Notes: generated by a model from the letters alone, not told the origin. A stretch of 64,000 bases of DNA from Blastomyces gilchristii SLH14081 (GCF_000003855.2 NW_003101655.1:1-64000); one strand, 5' to 3'; shown: positions 24,759-36,968, counted from the first letter of the stretch. Translations and numbers: made by a program.

Positions 24759-26648
24759 ATGTCCCTTCTGCGCGAAGCTGAGAGATGTCTTGCTAACCAG
24801 AAGACATATGCCAGCCTCAATGCCTTCATAACTCCGCTGCACTGCGCCCGTCCGGGCCCATGGCGGGACCGCGTGCGGGATGCAGACGTTCGGAGGGAGA
24901 GGGGTATGTATGCGCACGCCTATATCTATTCCTTTAGGATATGTGACATTTTATTTCTAATATACTGCTCATCTTTACAGGTGCGGTCAAGTCGCCATTG
25001 GACGGCAAATTGGTTGCGATCAAGGATAACATATGCACCCGCGACATGCCCACAACTTGCGCCTCGAGAATTCTCGATTCATACACTAGCCCGTTCAACG
25101 CGACTGTCGTAGAGTCCCTGGAAAAAGCTGGGGCGATACTGGCAGGTAAAACGAACTTGGATGAGTTTGGAATGGGGTAAGCTTTGAGGGCTTTTTTTTT
25201 TTTTTTGCTAAGGGGGGATATGCTATTTGGAAATGCGGAGGAATTTTGGATGATCTGACTATTGAATGAAACACATAGGTCACACTCCATGAATTCACAT
25301 TTCGGGCCGGTGAGCAATGTCACAGAAGCTGAAAGGGAGCCAATCTCCCCTGGCGGGAGCTCCGGGGGGAGTGCTATTGCTGTTGCAACGGGTCAATGTT
25401 ATGCGTATGTTTCTTGATTTGTTAGTCCTTTTCTCGCAGAAATCATCTCCCCTATTAATCCCATACAGCGCATTGGGAACAGATACGGGAGGTTCTGTAC
25501 GGCTCCCCGCCGCATACACAGGGACTGTCGGGTTCAAACCCTCCTACGGCCTCGTTTCGCGATTTGGTGTGGTAGCCTATGCAAATTCCCTAGACACCGT
25601 TGGTGTGCTGGGGTCAAATATCTCCACTATCCGTGAAGTCTTCAGCATGTCCAACCCCCCCCAATATCCCCAACTCAAACCCAACCACCATCATATTCCT
25701 CCTAACGAACGCACCGCAGAAACAATAAACCACCCAGACCCCCTCGACCCCACAAACCTCCCCCCAACAACCCGCACCCGCCTCACCACTGCCTTTACAA
25801 CCCGTCCCTCATCCCTACCACGCTTCCGCATCGGCATCCCAACCGAATACAACATCCACGAACTCTCCCCCGCCGTCCGCACAGCCTGGCAGCTCAGCAT
25901 AACTCACCTCCACCAGCTCGGCCACTCAATCCACCCCGTCTCGCTCCCTGCCACCAAACAAGCGCTGGCCGCCTACTACGTGCTTGCGCCCGCCGAAGCC
26001 TCCTCGAACCTGGCGCGGTACGACGGCGTGCGCTACGGGACGCGCGACACCAGCGCACCCGACAACGCGGGGCCCGGAGGCTATCTGTACGCGCGCACGC
26101 GCGGGGAGGGTTTTGGCAGCGAGGTGCAGCGGCGCGTGTTGCTGGGTGCGTTTTCGCTCAGCGCGGATGCGATTGATAATTATTTCCTGCAGGCGCAGCG
26201 GGTGCGAAGGCTTGTGCAGGGGGATTTTGAGAGGGTGTTTCGGGTGGGGAATCCGTTGTTGCCGCTTAAGGCTAACACTAAAGCTGATGCTGTGGATGAA
26301 GGCGGGGAGGGCTGTTTGCAAGAGGGTGTCGGCGTCGATGTGCTCGTCGTGCCCACCGCACCTACCCTGCCGCCGACGATTGAGTCTCTGAAGCGGGCGA
26401 GCGCCGTGGAGACGTATATGAATGATGTATTTACGGTTCCGGCGAGTTTGGCAGGGTTGCCGGCGCTTAGTGTGCCGGTGCCAGTGCCGGTGCAGGCGAG
26501 GGGGTTGCTGAGGGATAGCGATGGCGATGGTGATGGTGATGGTGATGAAGCTTTTGGGTCTGTGGGTATCCAGGTCATCGGGCAGTTTGGGGATGATGAC
26601 ATGGTGTTGCATGTTGGGGAGATGCTGGAGGGGATGGAGGTGGAGTAA
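24759..26648 (+). CDS. HER2: mitochondrial Glu-tRNA(Gln) amidotransferase subunit A (HER2/GatA)
   Basis: Glutaminase subunit that supplies ammonia to convert Glu-tRNA(Gln) to Gln-tRNA(Gln) in mitochondria. Four exons, 24759-24903, 24981-25176, 25279-25404 and 25469-26648, give 548 aa; each junction restores the amidase frame with GT-AG ends. The amidase-signature triad is present: Lys63 (VAIKDN), cis-Ser141 in GGSSGGSA and nucleophile Ser165 in DTGGSVR. The second intron follows the conserved GMGSHSMNS block. The start is the Met of [13 protein letters not shown]; a classical targeting peptide is not obvious. Oddities are a Pro/Thr-rich insert (about residues 220-260) and an acidic Gly-Asp repeat near the C-terminus encoded by a GATGGT-type microsatellite (about 26517-26550). 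The gene begins only about 160 bp from the AT-rich boundary. Confidence 0.95.
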
Positions 26649-27041
26649 TTAATTGTAGGTGGATATCTGATGTTTTCCTGCCTACTACTGCGAGGTACGG
26701 CGAGAAGTTGTATGACTATAGAGCGGTTTTGTATATAATATAGCCATGGGTACAATGGATAGGAGTAGATATGTATTTTTTAAAGTCCTTTTTCTTCATT
26801 TTTACTCCATTTACCGCAAATATATGTTAAATTACCCCAATAACTAGAGGTTAATTAGAAGTACGTAGGGTACTCTTTTTTTTAGCAGATTGATGACGAC
26901 CTTTGTAATCATACAAAACACGCAAATGCTTTTAACCAATATTTCTTTCCATCATATCTTCCATCCCTCCGCCACTCATCGCCATAAACCATGAAGAAGA
27001 CGTATATACATAGGTATCATACAAAAATATAACCCTACTAC
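26649..27041. other. convergent intergenic region between HER2 and bre2
   Basis: 393 bp holding the 3' ends of two convergent genes. I see no coding frame or structured element. Confidence 0.7.
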
Positions 27042-29029
27042 TTACATCGACATCTCAACATCCTCAGACACCACCGTCTCGCCCGCAACAGACCCATACT
27101 GTGGCGTCCCAACGCTAAGACTCACACTCGTACCATCATCCATAAGCAGCCCAGCAGCCGCGGCTGCACTATCAGTAACACCAGCGCCATCGGCACTGTT
27201 CACAGCCATATCCACCGCCGTCGCTGCCGCAGCAGCCTCCGCCGGCGCCGTAGCAGTAGTCCCATCACCGCCCCACCCCATAAACAACGCCTCAATCTCA
27301 TCCACGATTTCGGCAAGCACGTCCTCGACGATCTGTTCATCATACCTCTCCCCGAAGCTCTTTATAACCTGTCCCTGTCCCGGTCCCTGAGCAATGCCAT
27401 TTCCATCCATTTCGGTTTCGGTTTCAATTTCAGTTGAGGAGGGCGGTCCAACCCACCACGGCCCTTCAAACCGCGCCTCCACCGCCCCGCCGCCATGACA
27501 GCTGACAATAGGGAAATATCCAATCATCCCATCGTCCGCGTTCTCCCTCTTGCCGACGCCGAGGTTATTACTCGCCTGCGTCGCGCGTGAGGCGGGCGGG
27601 AGGAACGCGAATAGATCGCGGAACGGGGTGCCCATTTTGACGCCGTTTTTGAAAATTGTGATACTTGACCCTGGCAGGGTGCGAAGGGAGGGGTCTTCTG
27701 TGTTCGTTGGGGAAGGGACGCCGTAGGTGGTGTGTCTTTGAGTGAATGCGTAGTCGCGCAAGTGTTTGGAGNNNNNNNNNNNNNNNNNNNNNNNNNNNNN
27801 NNNNNNNNNNNNNNNNNNNNNNNNNNNNNNNNNNNNNNNNNNNNNNNNNNNNNNNNNNNNNNNNNNNNNNNNNNNNNNNNNNNNNNNNNNNNNNNNNNNN
27901 NNNNNNNNNNNNNNNNNNNNNNNNNNNNNNNNNNNNNNNNNNNNNNNNNNNNNNNNNNNNNNNNNNNNNNNNNNNNNNNNNNNNNNNNNNNNNNNNNNNN
28001 NNNNNNNNNNNNNNNNNNNNNNNNNNNNNNNNNNNNNNNNNNNNNNNNNNNNNNNNNNNNNNNNNNNNNNNNNNNNNNNNNNNNNNNNNNNNNNNNNNNN
28101 NNNNNNNNNTGACGACTTCCCCATTCACGTCACGGATGCCATAGCCGTAACAGTCTACGCCAACGTTAACGTCCAGATCTGCCTCGCGACGGGCAAAACC
28201 AAGTCGGATGTTACCCCGCGGCGAACCGCTCGGCGTCTGCTGGGAGCCTTTTACAATGCCACTGATCACGCGTGCCTCGTAGTAATAAGAGCCTTCACGG
28301 GCGCAGACGTTAGCTCGCGCAGAGTGCCAGGGTTCGTTTGTGGTGACTGCTAAGCCGTCTTCAGTGAAGCAGATGGCTGCGGGAGAGTCTTCATAGCTGA
28401 AGCGGGAGTAGTAAGGGGGTACATCGGTTTGGCGGTATTTTATGTGTGGGAAGGAAGGGTCCATGGCAGCATAGGTGTAGCGGAATCCGTTTCTGTTGCT
28501 TAGTCTGAGAGATAAATTTTATCAGTTTCTCTGCTCATTGAAAAAGAATATCTGGCCAATGAGAGGCATGAACATACTTATCAGCAATCTCATAAAACTT
28601 CCATGACTGGCCTAGTACCTCAGAATGTTTTTCACAGGAGAAGTTCATCTGGCGTGGTCTGGGAGGTAGAACATCTGTTGGCCGCGGATCCGCAAGCTGA
28701 ATGGGCATGAGCATGGTAAGCTCAGAGGAAGGAATAGCAGAACTGGATGATGAAGTGGTGGATTTCTTTTCGCGAGCCACGGGGGCGGAACCGTCTACTC
28801 CCACTTCCAGGTTGCCTTTTGCTTCGCGCTTCTTCCGACTGTCGCGTTTGTTTCTCTTCGCCCGACCATTTTGAGTTGAAGGGTCATTGTTCATATTTGA
28901 GGACGGAGGGGGAGGTGTCTGATTGGCATCGATGGGGTTGTTGGTAGTTAGGGAGGGGTTAACGGTGGGAGGAGTTGAAGAAGATGCTGCAGAGACGGAT
29001 GGATTGGGGGGTTGGGGCAACGACACCAT
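27042..29029 (-). CDS. bre2: COMPASS (Set1C) SPRY-domain subunit, Bre2/Ash2-like; assembly gap inside
   Basis: Subunit of the histone H3K4 methyltransferase complex. Exon 1 is 29029-28578; the intron is 28577-28505 (GTATGT...CAG); exon 2 begins at 28504 and reads SNRNGFRYTYAAMDP, the conserved entry to the Bre2/Ash2 SPRY domain, then SPRY strands (EGSYYYEARV, NIRLGFARRE). A run of 338 Ns (27772-28109) removes roughly 110 codons of the SPRY domain, and the frames on either side of the Ns disagree, so the gap length is only an estimate or hides an intron. After the gap come FKNGVKMGTPFRDLFAF and an acidic, Ala-rich C-terminus. The N-terminus (about 100 residues) is Ser/Pro-rich and basic. Family assignment is firm; the full length cannot be given. 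Confidence 0.88.
27772..28109. other. assembly gap (338 Ns)
   Basis: Unknown bases within the bre2 SPRY domain. Predicted frames crossing it are meaningless. Confidence 1.
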
Positions 29030-30765
29030 GGTGACGATACTCAGGATGCTATGTGGTTTGTAGATAATATGGATCTTTGGACAATTCGCTTGTTTGCTTG
29101 TCAGTGTGGAAATCTGAGAGCTTGCGTATCAGCAACAGCATGGCAATTGCTGAGGATAGAGCTGACAAGATGTAAATGTCATCTCAACAAGAAACCTAGC
29201 ACAAGTAGAGGCTACCAACCTGACCAAGAGGGGTCCCTCCCGTCAGTGACTTTCTAATCTAGGTCTGTAAAGCTCGAGGCTGACGATACCATAGGCAAAG
29301 ATAATGAGAAGACAAAGGCAGCGCCTCCAAGCAAGGCCTGGGCTGTGGGGAAAATAAATAAATTGTACACTATTCAATGGCCCATCCACAGCATCGAATG
29401 TTGTGCTATCTGTTTCCCCACAGTAGCAAAACTGACACACCGTCCAAGTACCAAACAAGATTAATGCACTTAATTGGTTGGGGCGTGTAGGAGTATTTAA
29501 TCGCTGCTAAACCTAGATTATCCCCAATTCACCGTATACGCGCAGGGGGGCTACGGGTAGATAGTACAGGTTGCCGTCCACGGGTACGTAGGGGAGTATA
29601 TGTCCCTGGGCCTGCTTTTCCGTTATTGTCCTGCCTAAATCCGGTCTAAGTTCGGGCTGTGCTGGTAACTACGATGGCGGAAAAGAGAGATAGTCAGTGA
29701 CATTGATTGGAATAGTGAGTGTAGTCATTTTTGTTGCACTGGAAGCGGGATTCTCACATGTGGGTTATACGCAGCAGGGAGTCTGGTCTACCCTACCTGT
29801 GTGGTTGGGGATTGGCTTGCGCCGGAAAGTTGCTGCGGCGGTGCAGAGCTAGGAATTGATACGTTCCCTCGCCCTGAATCAATCAACGACCAAAAAACAG
29901 GCTGCTGTTGTTGCCAGCCCGTAGAAGTGGTCGGGGCTGCGACGTTCTAATCTGTTGTTGTTGTCAACTCGTGAGCAGAAGGCGCTTGACGGAATTGGTA
30001 TCCTCTGCTGAATGAAACGGCAGATCTATTCCAATTGGCATTCGTACGACCGTAAATATTGGGCAGCTAAAGGTCTTGCAGTGGGATATTGCCGTGATTG
30101 CCCTCGTTGTCGCCAGTATAGCTTGTTGTTGTCTGGGTTGAACATCGATATTGCCACTGTTGAGTGAAGAAGGCGAAGACTGATTAGGAAAGGCGGAATT
30201 CAGGGCGGCTTAAATAAGGTTTGGGGTGAGTTCAAAAAGGGAACAATGAAAGCACGGTAATTAACTACTTAGAGGGGTAGCCCTGACTAGATTTGGAAAG
30301 TGACATGAACAAAGGAAGTTTAGTGTTTCTCCCAATACGCTGGATATGGGAAGTAGTGGGGCCGTACTCTGAATTCTAGTAGAGGTGACTATATCATTTA
30401 TGGGTACCAACCAACATCAATGATTGGCTGATTGGAAGCAACTAGACCGCTTTTAGAATGCAAATGCTGAGTCACCACCACACCCTTCTGATCAAAATCA
30501 TGTGACTTCACCTCTTGCCCACAATTTCTATTAAAATCTACAAAAAGAAAGACCTTCAGACTGCATTTTGTATCTACAGCTACAACATACCCCTTCATTG
30601 CAACCTCCTTATGCGCAGGGTTCTCTTTATATGCTGAACTGAGAACACCATTTCGCGACCCAAGGAGAGCCAACCCAACTACAGGACCCTTCAGCAGGCC
30701 ACGAATAGAACGTAACCTCCACTGAATGACAAACAAAAAGGACATATAAGAAGAGACTAGGAACC
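29030..30765. other. divergent intergenic region between bre2 and enp1
   Basis: 1.7 kb holding the promoters of the divergent bre2 (minus) and bystin (plus) genes. Frames here are short, lack recognisable domains and are not supported as genes. Confidence 0.6.
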
Positions 30766-32450
30766 ATGTCGAGGGCTACTACTGCTGAGCGCAGACATGC
30801 GCCGCTCGCAGACGATATCCTTTCAAGCGGCCATTTGCGCACAAAGTCAGCAAAGCGAAAGTCGCGCCCGGACGAAGATGAAGGGGACCAGTATCTTGAC
30901 TCAAAGACCTCGAGGAAGATCCTGCAAATAGGTCAGGATCTTGCAGACGAGGATGCGGAGGAATCCCGTATCACATTGGCTGCTGCGGGAGTAAAGAGAA
31001 ACACGGCCTTTGATTTTGAATCTCGGTTTGGCGCTGAGGGTGATGACGGGGAGGGAAACGAGGATGCGGAGAAATATAGCGAGGACGAGTGGGGGGATGT
31101 TGAGGAGGAGATTGAGGAAGTGGTATGTATATTATGCTAATATATCTCTTGAGAGAAAAGTGGTTCTGAATGAGCATCGTCTCTAACACAATTTATTTAA
31201 CTTCTAGGAGGTTGACCCCAATGACCTCGATACGTTCCACAAATTCGTACCCCGCGGTGAAGAAGATCCCATATTCAACCCTCGCAGTCCAGATGACGAA
31301 GAGCAAGGACAAAGCACCAACCTAGCAGATTTGATCCTTGAAAAAATCGCAGCATATGAAGCCGAAAAAAGCGGTAGCCAGCCTCAAATTATTGGAGGCG
31401 GCACAATGGAAGACGCTGTTGAACTCCCTGCTAAAGCCGTAGAGGTCTATCAAAGGTGCGGCCCTCCATATCTCTTACGAAACATCATAATTCACGCACG
31501 AAAAGGCAATACATCTAACATAAGCAATCCACAGAGTCGGCTTCCTCCTCTCCCGCTACAAATCCGGACCCCTCCCCAAACCCTTCAAAATCCTCCCCAC
31601 CCTCCCCCAATGGCAAACCCTCCTCGAAATCACGCAGCCAGAAAAGTGGACGCCAAACACCATCTACGCCGCCACCCGCATCTTCATCTCCGCCAAACCG
31701 CACATCGCCCAGGAATTCATCAACACCGTCCTCCTCGACCGCGTCCGCGACGATATCCACGAAACCAAAAAACTGCACGTGCACATCTACAACGCGCTGA
31801 AAAAGGCCCTCTACAAACCCGCCTGCTTCTTCAAGGGCTTCCTCTTCCCCCTCATGCAGTCGGGCACCTGCACCCTGCGCGAAGCACACATCGTCTCCAG
31901 CGTGATCACCCGCGTCTCGATCCCCGTGCTCCACTCCGCCGCCGCCCTGCTGCGCCTGTGCGACATGGCGGCCGAGAAGACGGCGTCCGCCCTCTCGTCC
32001 GAGGGCACGGGCGCGCTGAACATGTTCATCCGCGTGTTCCTGGAGAAGAAATACGCGCTGCCCTACAAAGTCATCGATGCGCTTGTGTTTCACTTCCTGC
32101 GGTTCCGGGCCACGGAGCAGGTGCCCCCGCCGCCGCAGCACGAGCAGGGGCTGGAGGGCGATACAGACATGACCGACGCCGCGCGCGCGGCCGCAGCGAA
32201 GAATTATAAGTTACCCGTCCTGTGGCACCAGTCGCTGCTTGTGTTTGCGCAGCGGTATCGGAATGACATTACCGAGGATCAGCGGGAGGCGCTGTTGGAC
32301 CTGTTACTTGTGCGGGGGCATAAGGATATTGGGCCGGAGGTGAGGAGGGAGTTGTTGGCAGGGAGAGGGAGGGGGGTTGTTTTGCCTGAGAATGCGGAGG
32401 GAGCTGGAGTTGGTGATGGCGGTGATGATACGATGGACATGGGGATTTGA
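30766..32450 (+). CDS. enp1: bystin, 40S ribosome biogenesis factor Enp1
   Basis: Bystin is needed for 20S pre-rRNA processing and export of the small ribosomal subunit, acting in the nucleolus and pre-40S particles. Exons 30766-31122, 31208-31455 and 31535-32450 give 506 aa, close to the family's usual length. The acidic N-terminal region (about residues 1-120, EDEWGDVEEEIEEV) precedes the bystin core: DLDTFHKFVPRG, NLADLILEKIAAYE, then after intron 2 VGFLLSRYKSGPLPKPFKI and KWTPNTIYAATRIFISAKP, and FFKGFLFPLMQSGTCTLREA. The second intron uses GTGCGG as donor, a weaker match than the first (GTATGT), but the join restores conserved sequence. The C-terminus ends with a Gly/Asp-rich tail. It lies downstream of bre2's divergent promoter and converges on did2. 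Confidence 0.94.
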
Positions 32451-32847
32451 GATGGGGATGGATAGAGCGGCATATAATTTCATGTCCATTTTCATGTTCA
32501 TTTTTCACATCCATTTTTCCCTTGGGGATTTTTGGATTATTTCCAGCGACGAAAGGTTTAATGTCCATGATGAATTAAAAGCTTTGCCTAGGATTTTCGG
32601 CATGCATACATATACATATATACATACATTCCCATATCGTCTCATGATCGGATTCTACAGATGAGGTACGAATGAATCTTGCTCCACAATCCGCACATAT
32701 TTCACCCCATCTCCATTTGAAACAGTTATTTGCTCTAAGCTCCTAGAATGATTACTTCCAATCGTTCTATGTCATGTAATTTTAATCAAATAAAGGCATT
32801 CGTTCTATATTAAATTCGATGACGTCCATAGAATGGAAATAAAGACG

Positions 32848-32880
<33 letters not shown>

Positions 32881-33398
32881 GAGGGAAAGCAAAAGAAAGC
32901 TGCACAAACCATGGAACGCAAAATAAAAATCGCCTGTGATAAGCACCCTGTAAAAAAGAACAAAAAATCATAATAAAAAAACACCGAAGAATATGGAAAA
33001 CAGAGCATAAGGTAGGAAATACATGGAATTTAGTTTGCAGGACAGGATAGGGCGAAGGGACGCGAAAAAGTGGGGGAGCGGTATGCAATGGCTAGGACGC
33101 ATGTTTGGTCGTCAGGGTAAATCGTAACAACGTAACAACGTCCGTACGTACTCTAAGGGTACGTTAACGTGGGATGAGATGGCCTGGGAGATTTTGGTAA
33201 TCGGCAATCTAGACATGGAAATGGAAGGGGGGGCGACGGATCGATGGTGGCTTTTGAAACACCCAGGTAGGTACACCAGGGAGGGTGGACAACAGACTGT
33301 CGAGGAGAACGGAAAGGGTAAGCGAGGAGGACGCTGAGCGAGACGGGGTAATAAACAGATACCCCGAGCGGAACCAGCGCAAGCAGAAGTAATAAACG

Positions 33399-33437
<39 letters not shown>

Positions 33438-33472
33438 AAAAAAAGAGAGACAGTAAAGGGAGTGAAATAATT
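32451..33472. other. convergent intergenic region with A-runs
   Basis: 3' ends of enp1 and did2. It contains an (AAAAG)n-like tract at about 32850-32881 and a 35-nt A homopolymer at 33401-33435, immediately past the did2 stop (a T-run in the sense of did2). No gene seen. Confidence 0.7.
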
Positions 33473-34304
33473 CTACGCCCTCAACGCCCTCAACCTCGCA
33501 TCCAACCCATCCTCCTCCTCCCTCTGCTTCCCCGCCCCCTCGCGCGCCCCCACCTCCCCCGCCGGCGCCGCATTCGCCTCCAAATGCTCCCGCATATCCA
33601 CCCCGGCCTCATCCGCCAACTTCTGCATCAGCCGCTCAACCTCCTCCTTCCCCTCCCCGCCCAAGCTCTGCTCCTGCACCCCCTGCGACACATCGCGGAT
33701 CGCCGAGCTCGCAATCTTGAAATCCTGGCTGCGCTCCAGGAACGAGTTGGCGGTGACCAGCACGCGCTCCAGGTTGATGGTACGCGAGGCGCCCTCGAGC
33801 GCCTTGGAGGCGTAGGCGAGCGAGCGCGCCGCGCTCGCGCGTGCTGTAGGCGGCTTTGAGGTCGTTGACGAGGACTTCGGCCTCGGCGGCTTCGGCGCGC
33901 AGGGAGACGTAGCGGTGGTGCTCGCGCACGGCGGATTGGGAGTGGATCTGGGCGATTTGGAATTCGCGGTTTTTCATGGCGCGGGAGGCTTTGTTTTCTT
34001 CGGATAGGCGGGTTTTGTTGGCTTTTTCGGCTTCCTTGCGCGAGCGGGAGGCGAGCATCTGTGGGGGGAGGTTGGTTAGTTTTGAAGGGGTTAGGCACTA
34101 TTGTGGGGAAATTTTGGCGGGATGGTAGTGGACGAGAGTGAAATGCATATACATATGGCATATACGGCAGGAATATACATATCGATACACAGCGGAGTTG
34201 GGGAGAGGGGAATTAATATGGTAACAATGGTGGGGAGGATGGGCGGAATCAGAACGTACCTTGACCTCCATCAAGGCCTTCATTAAGGGGTCTACGGGAG
34301 GCAT
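33473..34304 (-). CDS. did2: ESCRT-III associated protein Did2/CHMP1, with an apparent 1-nt frameshift
   Basis: CHMP1/Did2 recruits Vps4 to ESCRT-III during multivesicular-body sorting. Exon 1 is 34304-34260 (MPPVDPLMKALMEVK), the intron 34259-34059 (GTACGT...CAG), and exon 2 34058-33473. The helical core reads AEKANKTRLSEENKASRAMKN, then QIAQIHSQSAVREHHRYVSLR, then SLAYASKALEGASRTINLE, and ends with the Vps4-binding MIM1-like tail (EEDGLDARLRALRA). The first and second halves of exon 2 are in different frames. Removing one base within about 33824-33840, a GC-rich run, gives a continuous protein of about 209 aa, the normal size. Either an assembly error or a disabling mutation is possible; conservation on both sides favours an error. 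Confidence 0.85.
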
Positions 34305-35250
34305 ATTGGAAGAGCTATATCTTCTGTACAGGGAGGATCTTCTTATGTTGTTTGTTCTGGGAAGTTGATATTCTGTTCTTGTTCGCAAACATAGCCCTGA
34401 GAGATTGATAGATATAGGCAACTTCCACTTGGTTGGATCGACGTCGTCCGGAGTCGCACTTAGGTAATATCTTTGTCATCCACTACCTCCCGCCATCCCA
34501 CCCACAACAACAGCTATCGCCAAACGTGCGTATCTCCAAAACAGCCTGCCGCCCTCCATGCGCGCCATCCCACTTATCGCCATCGGCGCCCGGCTCCGTC
34601 GCGGCCAGGTACTCAATCGGGTGCGATGGGAGGAATGTGGTTGAGGAGCGGTTGTTGGGTTCTAAGGGGGAGGGGGTCAGTTTGTTGGTGATTGATGGGC
34701 GGTGATTGGACTGGGACTGGGGTGGGGGTTGGGGTTGGTTTGTGATGGTTTGTTTTGCGGAAAGACTCTCGTCGCCTTTCTTTACTTGTATACTACGGTA
34801 GATGTACTGTACTCCGCTTATCAGGTCAATGGGTATGTAGAAGTAGATGTGCTGAGCACGTGAATGAACGTGTGAATGGATGACATGGGCACGGAGGGGG
34901 AAATGGAGCTAGCTGCAATACCTAGACGGGAAGGGATTGCGAGCAGATGAACGGGGAGGTTTAAGAGGGGGTATGGTGACACGGAAATGGGAGTGATCAT
35001 GACAAGCTTGTACTGCGAATGAAAATGAATAGATCGCATCTAATAAATAATTAACAAGAAAAGAGATTAATATTTCTTTTTGTTTATATAAAGAATAGAT
35101 TAGTTAATAAATAACAAATCAATATACAAGAAGAGAAGGGAAAAAAGGGAAAAAAAGGAAGAAAGAAAAAAAAAAAAAAAGAAAAACCTCAAGCCAAGAA
35201 TCAAAAGGTGAAAATGAGAAGGCCCGCTAGAAAAAAATTCATATCAATCA
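34305..35250. other. intergenic region upstream of did2
   Basis: Holds the did2 promoter (34305 onward) and the hacA 3' UTR with purine-rich and A-rich tracts (35050-35200). Small frames are not supported as genes. Confidence 0.6.
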
Positions 35251-36968
35251 TCACCGTCTCTGGTCTCTTCTCCAGGTCCATCCCTCCTTCGATCTGGAGT
35301 TAGAACCAGAACCAGAACTCGAGGAATTCCGCGAAGGACCATTCCCTAACACCGTCTGAAATTTGATCCACGCACGACTTACACCATTACCAGAGCCAGA
35401 ACCACTGCGAGAAAACCGCGTCCGGCTCTCGAGTGTCCTCTGACTCCGCATCGACAACATCGATATACCCTTGACATGTTGTTTGCATTTCCGTGCCTTG
35501 GCCCGCTCAATACAATCAATCGCCCAGATCATGGTCAATAACAACTCATAGCCTACAGGACGACTCCCCACATCAACATCAACATCACCATCACCACGGC
35601 CCACCGGAGCGCTGCCAGACGACGAAGCCGCCAACAGGCTGCCAAAATCCAATACCCCACCGCTAGCAACTAGCTGCAAAAATGCCTTGCTCGTCGCATC
35701 GCGAAGTGGACGCGCCAAAGCTGGGCTGCACGCTAGAAGGCGGGTGAGGAGGTGGATTCGAAAGACTGGACGGTTCGTTGTCGGAGGCTCCGAGTGTTGT
35801 CGTCGATGAGGTTTTGTTGGTGTTGTCGACGTCGTCGAGAAGGTCGAGAGGGTCGGCGTCGAAATCAACCAGAGAATCAAAGGCAAGTGTTGCTGGATCT
35901 CCGCTGGAGAAAAGGTCAAAGGGGAGCCCTGTTTCAAGGAGCGAAAGATCTGAGTCAGAGGGATTAGAAGGGTAGAATAAGCGGTGGAAGTCATCATCTG
36001 AAAGAGGTGCTGGATGATCGAGAGCACCGCCAGGTTGAAGAGGAGTTGTTGTGGTGGCGCCTGTGGTTGCTGGAGCGGGAGTGGAGAGGTTGAAGTCGCT
36101 GTGGCGGGAGTCGAACAGAGGCTTGGAGAGGCTTGGGGAGGTTGCTGTTGCGCCTGGTGAGGAGCTGTCGATGGTTGCCACTCCTCCGACTGACACTGCA
36201 GGTCGCACAACATCGCTGCAGGATGTTGTGTCATGTCGGAGGAGTCGATGAGATCGCAGCCCTTCACGCTTGGCGAGTAGGAGGACATGGACGGGGTGGG
36301 GAATGGAATTTTGTCGAGAGATGAGATCATTTCGTCCCGTTCCTGTTTGAGGAGGATCGGGGCGAGGGTTGGCGAGGCCAGGCCGGAGACCATGGATTGC
36401 GGAGAGGAGCCTCTGGAGGATCGGATTTCGGCGGAGAGCTGGGCGACTTGTTGGCTCAGGCGGTTGTTTTCCGCCTCCATCTGGGCCAGGCGGCGTAGGA
36501 GCAGCCCGTTTTGGTGTTCCATCTCGAGCTTCTCGCCCTCGAGTTTCTCGACCTCGAGTCTCTTCCGCTCCCGCGAAGTCTGAGCCGCAGCACGGTTTCT
36601 GAGCACGCGCTCGATGCGGCGTTGTTCTTTCTCATCTTCAGTCTTGGCTCGTTTTCTACATATTTAACCCCCGTCAGTATTTGGTTTCCATGTAATTTTT
36701 CTTGTTTTCGTCAGATAAAAAACGGATGGGAAATATACCTTGGAGGCAGATTAGTCTTGGGGGTGGGCAGTTCCTGACCCCACGACTTTCTCTTCTTGAC
36801 TGGTTTCTTCTCTTCGGGCTTTGGGGTAGCTGGTTCCGTCTTGACCTGAGCAATGACCTGCTCAGTGGCGAAGGAGAGGGTAGTCTCCGCGGGAGAGACG
36901 GTCAACTGGACGGGTTCTGAGCAGGGGGGAGGAGACATGGAGCTCAGACAGGAGAACGGAGTAGCCAT
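35251..36968 (-). CDS. hacA: UPR bZIP transcription factor HacA/Hac1
   Basis: Master regulator of the unfolded protein response. Exon 1 is 36968-36739, a normal intron 36738-36656 (GTATAT...TAG), then exon 2 from 36655. The basic region has the bZIP signature NRAAAQTSRERKR (Asn97) followed by a leucine zipper (residues about 110-145). Two alternative C-termini exist. Unspliced mRNA stays open to 35251 (544 aa). Removal of the 20-nt intron 36199-36218 shifts the frame so the protein ends at 35663 (about 400 aa), with the activation-type tail FDSLVDFDADPL and a terminal FGASTSRCDEQGIF. Having the longer product from the uninduced mRNA matches Aspergillus hacA. The family call is very firm. Confidence 0.96.
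36196..36221 (-). promoter_or_regulatory. hacA: Ire1-dependent 20-nt unconventional intron of hacA
   Basis: Two CTGCAG sites (36216-36221 and 36196-36201) bracket the segment. Cleavage CTG|CAG at each removes exactly 20 nt (36199-36218). Ligation changes the reading from HPAAMLCDLQ to HPAVSVGGVATIDSSSPG, entering the frame that stays open to 35663. CNG|CNG-type loops are the known Ire1 target in HAC1/XBP1 mRNAs. Seen directly in sequence; in vivo splicing is inferred from the family. Confidence 0.93.

Noticed and set aside
25926..26612. 228-codon minus-strand frame over HER2
   Set aside because: Shadow of the amidase exon; the plus frame carries the catalytic motifs.
31515..32141. 208-codon minus-strand frame over bystin
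   Set aside because: Shadow of a GC-rich conserved exon.
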